Shown: in pieces, positions 11,723 to 40,327 of the stretch
How positions within the stretch are numbered: position 1 is the stretch's first letter
Layout of the letters: each line of letters begins with the position of its first letter
Assembly (NCBI GenBank): GCA_019649035.1
Contig: BMAT01002127.1
Location: 332,183 to 372,509, forward strand
DNA: 40,327 bases
Direction of reading: 5' to 3'
Source: Elysia marginata
Taxonomy: Eukaryota > Mollusca > Gastropoda > Plakobranchidae
Notes under the pieces: model-generated
What the model was told of the DNA's origin: nothing
Databases searched by the model: none
The model's input: only the letters and a program-made list of their open reading frames with translations
Position numbers and translations under genes: made by a program

Positions 11723-12989
11723 ATGGCCACAAGTAGCACATTGGATCTTCGCTTAAAACAAAGGGCTGTCATTGAATTTCTCACTCTAGAGAAAGCTACA
11801 CCCATTGACATTCATAGGCGAATGAAAATTGTTTATGGTGAAACATGTGTAGACGTAAGTACTGTTCGAAGATGGTCGAAGGAGTTGGCTGGAACCAGTC
11901 CAACAGAGACAGATCTGCATGACAAAGCTCGTTGTGGTCGTCCCAACACAGTTAATGATATTCAACATCAGGAAAGCGTAGATGAGATCGTCCAAGCAAA
12001 TCGACGCATCAAAATAAGAGAGATNNNNNNNNNNNNNNNNNNNNNNNNNNNNNNNNNNNNNNNNNNNNNNNNNNNNNNNNNNNNNNNNNNNNNNNNNNNN
12101 NNNNNNNNNNNNNNNNNNNNNNNNNNNNNNNNNNNNNNNNNNNNNNNNNNNNNNNNNNNNNNNNNNNNNNNNNNNNNNNNNNNNNNNNNNNNNNNNNNNN
12201 NNNNNNNNNNNNNNNNNNNNNNNNNNNNNNNNNNNNNNNNNNNNNNNNNNNNNNNNNNNNNNNNNNNNNNNNNNNNNNNNNNNNNNNNNNNNNNNNNNNN
12301 NNNNNNNNNNNNNNNNNNNNNNNNNNNNNNNNNNNNNNNNNNNNNNNNNNNNNNNNNNNNNNNNNNNNNNNNNNNNNNNNNNNNNNNNNNNNNNNNNNNN
12401 NNNNNNNNNNNNNNNNNNNNNNNNNNNNNNNNNNNNNNNNNNNNNNNNNNNNNNNNNNNNNNNNNNNNNNNNNNNNNNNNNNNNNNNNNNNNNNNNNNNN
12501 NNNNNNNNNNNNNNNNNNNNNNNNNNNNNNNNNNNNNNNNNNNNNNNNNNNNNNNNNNNNNNNNNNNNNNNNNNNNNNNNNNNNNNNNNNNNNNNNNNNN
12601 NNNNNNNNNNNNNNNNNNNNNNNNNNNNNNNNNNNNNNNNNNNNNNNNNNNNNNNNNNNNNNNNNNNNNNNNNNNNNNNNNNNNNNNNNNNNNAACGCCC
12701 GTCCGCACACGAGTCGGCAAACTCAAGATGCCATGAAAAGACTCCGATTTTACGAAACCTTACCACACCCATCATACAGTCCAGACCTTGCTCCATCTGA
12801 CTTTTATCTTTTTCCGAAGTTGAAGGAGCACATCAAGGGAAAGCACTTTGAAGATGATGATGCTGTTCAAGAAGATGTGCGCCGATGGTTCCGGGGAAAA
12901 CCACACGAATTTTTCGCCGACGGTATGCGAAAACTGATTTGGCGTTGGCGAGCCTGTGTCGACTAAGAAGGCGATTATGTTGAAAAATA
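11723..12989 (+). pseudogene. mariner transposase, interrupted by gap and a nonsense codon
   Basis: The N-terminal 101 residues up to 12024 contain the helix-turn-helix DNA-binding region (KQRAVIEFLTLEKATP; STVRRWSKEL; DKARCGRP). After the gap the frame resumes with NARPHTS and then SPDLAPSDFYLFPKLKEH, the segment before and around the third catalytic Asp of the D,D34D triad. The first Asp and the Asp before NARPH fall in the unsequenced part. After ACVD a TAA (12964-12966) stops the frame, yet the next codons read EGDYVEK then TAA (12988-12990). That is the usual mariner C terminus, so the TAA is probably a nonsense mutation. I count 35 residues between the expected Asp before NARPH and the third Asp, one more than canonical. 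Confidence 0.85.
12025..12693. other. assembly gap (669 N)
   Basis: A run of N bases inside the mariner transposase. Nothing can be said of its content. Open frames drawn through it on any strand are artefacts. Confidence 0.99.
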
Positions 12990-13105
12990 AAGGTATCATA
13001 ATGTAGCAGAGATCCTGAGCTTTCATTTGGTGTATTTTTTGTTAAAGTCGTATCAATAATAAAGAATTTATAAACTTGGAGGCATTACTTTTTGAACAAC
13101 CCTCG

Positions 13106-13662
13106 TATTAAGCATCACACTTTAAGGCCTTTATCTTATGCGGTGGTCAAGTCAATGTCAGAATGTAGGTCGATTCTCTAAAAATACTGTAATATCTTTC
13201 CTATGCATTTCACTAACATCAGGGTTGTAAATGGCCAATAAAAAGTAGCTGAACACGATTTGAGACTATTGGTGCTTTGGAATCAATAGAACTATATAGT
13301 AATAATAAGCACGGGATTCTTTCTATAAGCAGAAGTTGCGCTCTTGACTTAAGTTTAGACTGCAAAAGTTTATTTGCAAGAAAGTGTTGATTTTTTTCTC
13401 ACTGAAATTCACAAAAAATTGGAGCTGAAATTCAAAATTTGAGAGGGGAGGGAGGGGAGCTGAAATCAATTTAACCCTATACATGAGCTCTGACTCCCTG
13501 GGCCTGAAGTATACACCTACTTTTATAACCCATGCAAAGGAAAGTGAAAACCCTGTTTAAAAGGTCAGGGAAGCTTATTTATGTTGTATTTAAACCTTTA
13601 GTTTGAGCTGTCATGACGAGGGAATACCAGACCGCTATGCGTATACCGGTCTTGTTACAGTA
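13106..13662. other. intergenic, no feature seen
   Basis: AT-rich sequence between the mariner and a MITE. An imperfect palindrome around GACCGCTATGCGTATACCGG at 13630-13651 is the only local structure noted. Confidence 0.45.
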
Positions 13663-13835
13663 CAGTGGAATCCTCCTAAGATAAACCCCTCTGGGCTCAA
13701 AAAAAAAAGTTTTTTTTATCCAAAGTTAATATTAAGCAGTACCATTGTGAAGAAAAAAAGGAAAGGACCAAAAATCTAGTTTGTCTTAACCTGAAGTTCA
13801 TCTTAAACATGGTTTATCTTAAGCGGGTTCCACTG
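13663..13835. mobile_element. CAGTGG MITE, TAAGATAAAC subfamily
   Basis: The element starts after TA with CAGTGGAATCCTCC and ends GGGTTCCACTG. The internal repeated word is AAGATAAAC on one side and GTTTATCTTAA on the other. The right flank reads CA, not TA. Length is 173 bp. It shares ends and layout, but not the internal word, with the AAAGTC subfamily. Confidence 0.7.
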
Positions 13836-14276
13836 CATGTATAAAAATATAATGTATCTAAAAATAGAGCTAGATCGGTATGCAGGCTTAAATCTTAGGT
13901 TAAATCTTTCAGATTTATATTACGGTAAGATATGGAACTTTGATAAACAAAATACATATGACACACACACAAATATATGGGGGGGAGGGAAACAGTGTGT
14001 CTATACAATATGCTGAATACATGCAATGAGGCTTTGTTGTGAAGCTTGATCAATGAAACGTAAGTTTTATGGGATCCATATCTCAAGATATAAACTAATG
14101 TTATGATTAAATATTTAATGAGTGAGTTTGAAATTGCGGGGGAATATATTCAGGTGATTTTTCTATTAAGTTCATATAAAGAAACTGAAGCAAAAATAAA
14201 GATTCTGGGTTTAAAGAGTGTGGAAATGCTACAGCATTTGCATTTCTTTGCTAATCTATGGGAAATGTTATTATAT

Positions 14277-14428
14277 GCAGGGATTCCTGTTAAGATAAAA
14301 CTTTGGTTTAAAATGGCCAGAATTTTGCCCCATTTCCTTTTTATTTTGTTTATGTTACTGCTAAATATAAACTTTGAATAACCATTTTTTTTAAATCAGA
14401 GGAGTTTATCTTAACAGGACCTTACTAT
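14277..14428. mobile_element. CAGTGG MITE relative, TAAGATAAAC subfamily, degraded ends
   Basis: An inverted repeat joins TCCTGTTAAGATAAAACT near 14284 to GAGTTTATCTTAACAGGA near 14402, with worn CAGGGATT and ACCTTACTATA ends. It is probably a diverged member of the subfamily seen at 13663-13835. Its interior is an AT-rich spacer. Confidence 0.55.
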
Positions 14429-14483
14429 AAATTTATTGCATAAAGACAGCTTGCAGCAGATGTGCTGATCCTTTCCTAAATGA

Positions 14484-14653
14484 CAGTGGAATCTGGATAA
14501 AGTCTATCTCTCAGGACCAAAAAATTTTTTTGGGTAAAGCAAGAGTTGACCTAGCATCATAAAATACGCAGATATTCAAAATTGGACAGCTAAGTAGAGT
14601 TGATTTAAGGAAAAAATTCCCTTAAAAGTGTTGACTTTTAGTGGATTCAATTG
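14484..14653 (+). mobile_element. CAGTGG MITE, AAAGTC subfamily, diverged copy
   Basis: Starts CAGTGGAATCTGGATAAAGTC and ends GTGGATTCAATTG before TA. It aligns along its length with 5810-5987 (GTAAAGCAAGAGTTGACC, TTCCCTTAAAAGTGTTGACT). It is older than copies 1 and 2. Confidence 0.7.
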
Positions 14654-14799
14654 TAATTGTCTCAAGTGGTTTGTCTTAAATAACATAATTATAATATACA
14701 ATGGGTATACTTTAAATCTTTCCTATACAATCTAAATGTTGGATAAGGACTAAATTTCACCGTTCGTATAACATGCAACAATGAAGCATGGTACAATAA

Positions 14800-14960
14800 C
14801 TTTTTTTACATTAAGGCCATATGGTTTGATGGGGAAACACAATTTAAAGAAATATGGGTAATCTTTCACAAAACTTGATGATCACAACTTCTTTTTTTTT
14901 GTTCTGTGATATAAGATGTACTAGACTGAACACTTTATAATGTGCAATAATCAATCATTA
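14800..14960. repeat. degenerate ~174-bp repeat, unit A
   Basis: Unit A aligns with units B (15530-15690) and C (15701-15862). Shared blocks are TTTTTTACATTAAGGCC, ATGGTTTGATGGGGAAACAC, CACAAAACTTGATGATCACA and TTCTGTGATATAAGATGTAC. The last block corresponds to the stop codon and final codons of MELK in unit C. Confidence 0.65.
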
Positions 14961-15015
14961 TTCATACAGTAAAATTACTGGTAACTCTACTTCATTCAGC
15001 GCCGCCTACATTGAT

Positions 15016-15297
15016 CAGGGATGCAAGCAGCCCATGCTCTAAAAGCAGGAAAGTTTTACACTCTGTAGGTTCCCTTATAGAACTTTTGATGGACAAATTC
15101 AAAGAGATAAAACTCTGTACAAGTGCCCATACAGCTATACAACTAAAAAGAAGTGTTTGATTTTCTATGACTCTTAAATTAGGACGTTTTCTTTAACATT
15201 TAAGTCATAATTTGTTCTAGTTTTCCTGCTATTTTTAGTTAAAGAAAACTGCTTAAAAACCGGAATTCATGCAAAAATCAGAAAACTTGCATCCCTG
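15016..15297. mobile_element. hAT-type MITE
   Basis: This 282-bp non-coding element has perfect 12-bp terminal inverted repeats CAGGGATGCAAG and CTTGCATCCCTG. ATTGAT is repeated directly on both flanks (15010-15015 and 15298-15303). The CAGGG end and non-coding interior fit a hAT MITE, with a 6-bp duplication. A solitary CAGGGATGCAAAACGG near 35173 looks like one end of a relative. Confidence 0.8.
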
Positions 15298-15529
15298 ATT
15301 GATTTTTAACCAAGTTGATTTTTTTTCTACGCCCCTCCCTTCGTACCAGAAATATATAAGCACTTTCTCAAAAGTCAATCTTGAACGAGCCAGAGCAGAG
15401 AGTGAAACGCTGATTTGCTTTTTTTTTTAATGCAAAAATCTGATATTTTTCACCTGCTCGCCAGTTAACTAACACTGTAGCCCCAAATTTCACAGTGCTT
15501 GTGAGAGCAATCTTCAGGCATAGTATACC

Positions 15530-15690
15530 TTTTTTTTACATCAAGATCAATATGGTTTATTAGGGATACACAATTTATAGAAATAGGGTATTGCTTTACT
15601 AACTGTATAATCAAAATTCTTACTTTCTATAATATTAAATGTATTTAGCTGTACTTATATAATGTGCAAAAATCAAGCACAGTACAATTA
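15530..15690. repeat. degenerate ~174-bp repeat, unit B
   Basis: It aligns with unit C at about 174-bp spacing. Shared blocks include TTTACATCAAG, ATGGTTTATTAGGGATACAC and ATTAAATGTATTTAGCTGTA. The last corresponds to the MELK stop region in C, but here it is decayed. Confidence 0.65.
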
Positions 15691-15700
15691 AATACTTGTA

Positions 15701-15832
15701 TTTTTTTCTTTACATCAAGGCCACAATGGTTAATTAGAGATACACACTTTAAAAATAAAATATATGTTGGTAATATTTTACAAAACTTCCAAATCACAAC
15801 TGATTCTATTTCTTTTTTATTCTTCTGTGATT

Positions 15833-15862
<30 letters not shown>
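15701..15862. repeat. degenerate ~174-bp repeat, unit C, overlapping the MELK stop
   Basis: This unit includes the MELK 3' flank and, at 15833-15862, the last nine codons and TAA stop of MELK on the - strand. Beyond 15862 similarity to A and B ends, and the sequence is ordinary KA1 coding exon. Confidence 0.6.
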
Positions 15863-35514
<19,652 letters not shown>

Positions 35515-35549
35515 CTTAGAAGTATTTTGTCACAAGATGAAATAAAGGC

Positions 35550-38500
35550 CTGTAAAAATTAAAAAATAAAAGGTTTATGTTGGTGTGTATAATATGTCAT
35601 GAAATCTATAGTTATAAATATAAAATAGCCAATAAAATGATACTGTAATATAAATAGCAATCAATTTTATAATAAACTATTTAACTTTGCTGAAATTGTT
35701 TTCTGAAAAGGATGACTCATCAAGTGTATGCACAAAAAAGCATTTTTATTACTTTTCATTATCAAATTTAAAGTTTAAGTTAAAACTTGAGTTAATAAAA
35801 AAGGGGCAATCTTCAGGCACTGCACCACCTGTGACTTTGAAGCCCCTTCCTCTACATAAAGGTTTTATAACAAAACAACAATTTTGACAGGTTTTCAAGG
35901 CTATATTTAATAAAGTTACAGTAAAAGACTAAAATGTGTAAAAAAATTCAATTAAAAAAACCGGACATGTTATAAAAGTATGTAAACATTCATCCTGCAT
36001 TGTCGTCGCGTGAGAGATTTGAACAATTGCTGTCTCTCAAGACTTTGCATGTCGATAGAAAAGTATATCAACTACATCTGCAGGACAAGAAGATTTTTTT
36101 TTGTATATGTTTTGACCCATTTCTTATAAAATGAACCCTTGAAAACAAGCCATGTTATTTGTAAGATTTGATCATTCTGTCTGACCTCTTAAAGTAGTCA
36201 ATATAAATTATTCCTAGATCTATCAGCTTGGCAAAGTCTTGAGGGACTGCAATTGTTCAAGAGTACCATATGGCATGACTACATTCATGAAATCTAAATC
36301 AAGAATAAATGCGTGTGATGGTTGGTATTGGCAGGGAGTTATGCACCTAAGAAGTAGAACCAACTGCACTGAATCAACGCAATATGAGCAAAAGCTGTTT
36401 ACAAAGCACTAAACTAAACTCTAAATTCTCAAAATATATTTCAAACGCTAGATAGATTTCTAGATCTGGACAGCTTCAGAATAGATTCTAGACTCTACTA
36501 TCAGGGTGGAAAGTAAAAGAACTGTTTTGCCACAGAACTTTTTATGGTTGAACGGTTTTTATCAGTATCCATTCATGCAACCCTATACAATTTGTTGTTA
36601 CAAATTTTCAAGTAACAAATGGTGCAACATGTTATGACATGCTCATGCTGAACCAAATAAGCACATATTTTAATGAGTTGTAATAAACTGTGAATCAAAT
36701 TTACATTTAAAAAATCTGAAGCAATTTGTTTTTCAATAATCTATGTATTATAATGAGTTTAAATTTGAGGTGGAAAATTGCATATTAAGCATAACTGGAG
36801 AGGCAAGTCTTTATCTGCTCTAGATGTCATTTTGTTCTTAATATGTGGTGTTTTGATGTGGCATATAGGTCTGCTAAAATATTTACCTTTGTAAGTCAAC
36901 AATATTCAATGGCACAATAGACAGCTATTTTTTTCCAAAAGATTTATCTTCACAACACTAACTCCAATCTGCCCTTTCTTGCCAATCTTAATATAAATAA
37001 CACCAGGGTTATAGCAATTTCACATTTCAGCCCAGAGTCATTATTAAAAAGATTTACAAAAATTTCAACAATAAAACTGGAGAGGCATCCTTAAATGCAT
37101 ATGACATATATCGGTGGCTTCTGCATCTCTAGAATCAGAACACTGCGAGCATAAAAAGGCCACACTCTGTTTCCGATGGCGAAGTCACTCTGAAGTCTGA
37201 TGCAGTTTTATTGATAGCATATGGGTGCATACATGCGCATCCCTATGCACTGATCACAAGGTGACCTAATGACATAGAGTTGGATACTAGACCTCAGTTA
37301 CGTTTAGCAACCTGATTTCCTTATAACAATATCATTGATTGGGGACATTTCTTTTTACTTAGTCTAGAAAAGTAGAACACAAGAGCCTTTTGAAAACCCA
37401 AACTTCACACTACCAGTACCACCCTTCCTTTCCACATGATTAAATCTCAAGTTTAAAATGAAATACTTGTCTTTTAGATGCACTAGTCTCAGTCCAGCAT
37501 GTTTATCAAACTGCTTACTCAATGAATATAAAGGACACTTTTTGAAGGTCTGATTAATATCCCGATACTAAAGACAAAGAGAGAGGGGCATATTTTTGTG
37601 AGGGGCTGGAAAAGAAAGATTATGTTCCCATAGATGCGAAGAACAGGGGGAAGCAGACAAAGTCGTCTAGAGGCAGAGGGGGAGCAAGAACACGTAGTAA
37701 AAGAGTTGAAGAAAAAGAGAGTGTGTGTGTGTGTGTGTTTGCCCATCTGTAAGAATATACTTTGACAATCACAATGTTACACTCACTTAAAGGAACGGCG
37801 TGGGGGTACAGCAAAGGGCCTTCAAGCTTACCATGGTAGGATGGTAGATCTAGCCTTAAGATTTTATGATACTCAACTCACCTCATCAAGGCCACTCACT
37901 GACTTAGTGAATGAAGACAGCTTGATATTATAATTAAGATAACACTTTTGGTTTTAGCTGAATGCATGTACGTTCAACTCATGATTAAGGGCCACCCATT
38001 GAAAGAATTCATTAAAATGTATACTTATTAAATTATGGCAAGTGTGGCTTGTTGTCGTATTTCTATAGTGCTGTCCTGTTTTCTTTCAAGGATGCTAATG
38101 CTAGAAGGAAACAAAATGCAAGGCTTCCAAGAATTGAAGAAAGCAAGAACACGTGTACCAGTAGGCCTACTAAGAAAAAGTAGTCTGATGTACAATGCAT
38201 GCGCACAATCAACGGCCCGATGGCAGCTCAGGTGCAATGCCCTCATTAAAAGTGCCGCCCTTGCACAGTTAGAGAGCCTGATTAATTAGTTTTATAACCA
38301 GTACTGCATTAGGCCTACACGATCATAAATCTATAGGTAGGCCTACACTGCATTGTACCGATTTTACCCATACTTGCTAAGATAGAATTTGAAACACAGA
38401 ATAGAAGGAAGAATCAAACAGTGTAGTTTTAGAGGTAAAGAAAACCGCTGACCACTTGCCCAATTTTTCTGATGGCTGTTCCAAGCCAACTTTGAATGCA

Positions 38501-38578
38501 ATAAATTATCGCATGAAACTAGCCGAGGATCCAAGCCCAAAACTAGTGCTGCAATCTACAGAAAATTTTCCGCCCTGT
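35550..38578 (-). other. MELK upstream intron / 5' region
   Basis: No coding feature is supported. A short (GT)n tract lies at about 37720-37739. A good donor-like GTGAGT on the - strand (complement of 37875-37880, after CCTTGATGAG) could mark a non-coding 5' exon, but nothing confirms it. Confidence 0.35.
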
Positions 38579-38589
38579 ACTAGATCTAA

Positions 38590-38877
38590 CACTAAACAGT
38601 GGCGCAATTGGTAGGGCGGTTGACTGCTATCTGAGAGGTCCCGAGTGCGATCCCCAGTCCGGGCTAAATTTTATTTGCTCCCCTGTGCCCACCCAGCACT
38701 TGATGGGAAGCTAGGTCTCTTAAGACTCGGCGAAAGTAAAGGCGGCGAGGAAAGCAATGGCAAACTACCTCACTATGCCGTGTGCCTAGAATTAGAAAAA
38801 CAAGGACCCTGCTCCTTGTTCCCCTACGCTTGTGTCGAGTATACATGGGACTACCTTCAGTTTTCACCTTTACCTTT
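38590..38877 (+). mobile_element. tRNA-derived SINE with target-site duplications
   Basis: The 5' part (about 38597-38667) resembles a tRNA. Box A is TGGCGCAATTGGTAGGGCG and the T-arm/box B region is GGTCCCGAGTGCGATCC, with a G replacing one T of the usual TTCGA. A non-tRNA body follows, including GGCGGCGAGGAAAGCAATGG, and then a short CACCTTTACCTTTAC tail. ACTAGATCTAA is repeated directly at 38579-38589 and 38878-38888, a convincing target-site duplication. Transcription would be by RNA polymerase III. The partner LINE is not identified. Confidence 0.85.
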
Positions 38878-38889
38878 ACTAGATCTAAT

Positions 38890-39117
38890 CTAGATTCTAA
38901 CTACAAATGGACACCCTGAAGAGAACACAAATAGAAATCAAGTATCGTTAGAGTTACCTGGTGTAGTCCACTCAGCTACTGTCCTGTCAGATTAAATCTA
39001 ACAGTTTGCACTGGCCACTGCAGTGCCCAATATTGGCCCTTCCCTGCTAGACACACAATGGTGGTTTTGAGAGTCCCGTTCGAGATCTGTGAATTTTACA
39101 GCCTACACTCTAAAGGT
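38890..39117 (-). promoter_or_regulatory. possible MELK 5' non-coding exon
   Basis: On the - strand GGACTACACCAG is followed by GTAACT at 38957-38952, a plausible splice donor. The sequence upstream of it (39100-38960) is less AT-rich. This is only a candidate; no promoter element is clear. Confidence 0.2.
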
Positions 39118-39258
39118 AAAATCTAGACCTAGATCTGGATAATTGTAGATCTAAGATATACACCTTTAGATTTATCATTTAGATTATTTAGATATCTAGA
39201 TGGGCCTATCTAGATCTAGATCTAGAAAATCTAGATTTCTAGATCGAGATCGAGACAA
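39118..39258. repeat. AGATCT/TCTAGA-rich tract
   Basis: Densely repeated TCTAGA, AGATCT and GATCGA hexamers, most regular at 39209-39254. The same hexamers flank the SINE and recur elsewhere in the window. Confidence 0.7.
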
Positions 39259-40300
39259 CCGGAGGATTTGGATCTCATTCTTTGTTTTGAAATTGCCTCT
39301 GTGCATAGCCAGGTTTAAGTGGGTTCTGTGTCCTCAAAAAGCAAAAGAAAAATAATTCCGAATAATAAAATATGTAATAAATTTCCTGTTGATGTACACG
39401 GTTTTTTATATAAATCTTTGTCTCATATTTTACAATAAAAATAAAATCTATTTTAATTTTGTACAAGAAAATAATAAAGTATTGCATCAAATTTAAAAAG
39501 CTATTTTGGCTCAACAGCCGATCTCGAAGAATGCTAGGAAGTGTCGTTTTGTTCCTAATGTTAAAAATATCATTAGATGTAAGGAGAGCACAGGAATCTA
39601 AAAATAGACTAGAACAGTCGAAGTGTTGAGACACTTGTGAGGTAATGAAGTTGTAACATGTCAGCGGAGTGTTGGCACCACTGTTCTGTTGTTGGCACCG
39701 CGCAACTGTATCCGACAGACTTAGGTGACGGGAAGTTATAGAGAAAGCACTCAGTAGCAGTTGTTGGCCTATCGTGAAGTATCAAGCCAGTCAGGATAAA
39801 ATGCGGCAATTTTAAGTTCGTGAACTTGTAAATGTTCTATAATGTTATCATATCTATATAAGAATTACATTTCTACAAGCCCAGTGGGTTTTATTACTTG
39901 GAGAATACAGTAACAACTAATAACTGCGTTGAATTTTGAGATTAGCCCTGTGCTGCTCAGCGTATCATATAAAGTGTTCTACACGTGAGAAATCTTATAA
40001 ATACATTTGGGAAGTGTGACCCGGCACCCTCTGCTATTAGGGGGGGGGGTATCTTTAAATTCTTGCAGACTTTCTCTTATATTCCCAATGAGGATCTTGC
40101 CAGATCACAATTTGCCCTGTGGTGGTTGTGTTGAGGTATGTCATCATCTGCTGGAGTTACATGTACTAGGAGATCGTTGGAATTGAAATAGTCGTGCGAG
40201 AGGCGTGCTTTGATACATTATTTCCAAACCTATGCTTAATTTGGAGGTCACAGTACGCAAGCTGTTCCCTCTCACGATTGAATACTTATATTACAACAAT
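39259..40300. other. no feature seen
   Basis: AT-rich with a somewhat GC-richer part at 39650-39800 (TTGGCACC occurs twice) and a G run at 40041-40049. No supported gene; this could be upstream sequence of MELK. Confidence 0.4.
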
Positions 40301-40327
40301 CCTCTCTCTCTTTCTCTCTCTCTCTCT
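40301..40327. repeat. (CT)n microsatellite
   Basis: A CT dinucleotide run, with one T insertion, reaches the window edge. Confidence 0.9.

Larger units (their letters stand above)
11657..13105 (+). mobile_element. mariner element with internal assembly gap
   Basis: Terminal inverted repeats of about 28 bp begin CGAGGGTTGTTAAAAAAGTA on the left; the right copy reads CGAGGGTTGTTCAAAAAGTA on the reverse strand. TA sits at both flanks (11655-11656 and 13106-13107), the mariner target-site duplication. The transposase reading frame is on the + strand. 669 N bases (12025-12693) interrupt it. The TIRs differ by few substitutions, so the insertion looks fairly young. Confidence 0.93.

Noticed and set aside
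11723..12736. Open frame of 337 aa through the N run, plus three antisense frames across it
   Set aside because: Most codons are N. Only the ends are real, and the frame after the gap differs. They are artefacts apart from the mariner parts annotated.
38597..38667. Possible functional tRNA gene
   Set aside because: The T-arm lacks a standard TTCGA, the cloverleaf is incomplete, and the region is followed by a SINE body and flanked by target-site duplications.

Overview
The window is AT-rich, intron-rich animal nuclear DNA. Invertebrate-type repeats dominate (mariner, hAT-like, piggyBac-like, pogo-like MITEs, an RTE-like LINE and a tRNA-derived SINE). The abundant TCTAGA/AGATCT words and this repeat mix suggest a mollusc, probably a gastropod. 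That assignment is inference, not proof. There is no prokaryotic organisation, no operon and no CRISPR array.

Two host genes converge tail to tail. On the + strand, from the left edge to 4569, lie the last three coding exons of an ERI2-type 3'-5' exoribonuclease: the end of a DEDDh exonuclease domain followed by a C-terminal GRF zinc finger. On the - strand, from 35514 down to 15833, a complete MELK (maternal embryonic leucine zipper kinase) gene can be rebuilt. It has 15 coding exons whose splice phases all join, giving 837 codons plus stop. The product has a Ser/Thr kinase domain, a UBA-like region, a long disordered insert in one 922-bp exon, and a C-terminal KA1 domain.

Between and inside these genes lie mobile elements. 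1-174 is the 3' end of a hAT-like copy. 629-803, 5810-5987, 13663-13835, about 14277-14428 and 14484-14653 are short CAGTGG-ended MITEs. 7837-9093 is a decayed hAT-like element with a zinc-finger remnant. 10022-11039 is a 1-kb non-autonomous CAGT-ended element. 11657-13105 is a mariner with an assembly gap. 15016-15297 is a hAT-type MITE. 27113-27755 is a piggyBac-like remnant and about 27858-29003 a 5'-truncated RTE-like LINE. About 31500-32800 holds a zinc-finger ORF with a conserved hairpin. 33667-35005 is a second, frameshifted mariner. 38590-38877 is a SINE with target-site duplications.

The most unusual signals are these. (1) A short GC-rich hairpin occurs in three hAT-like copies and its stem changes by compensatory substitutions. 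(2) A dispersed 15-20 bp word, CTTACACCGATAACTCTTAC, recurs every ~165-210 bp across 20.6-22.0 kb of a MELK intron, with a ~550-bp higher-order rhythm. (3) The last codons of MELK plus its 3' flank belong to a degenerate ~174-bp repeat present at least three times.
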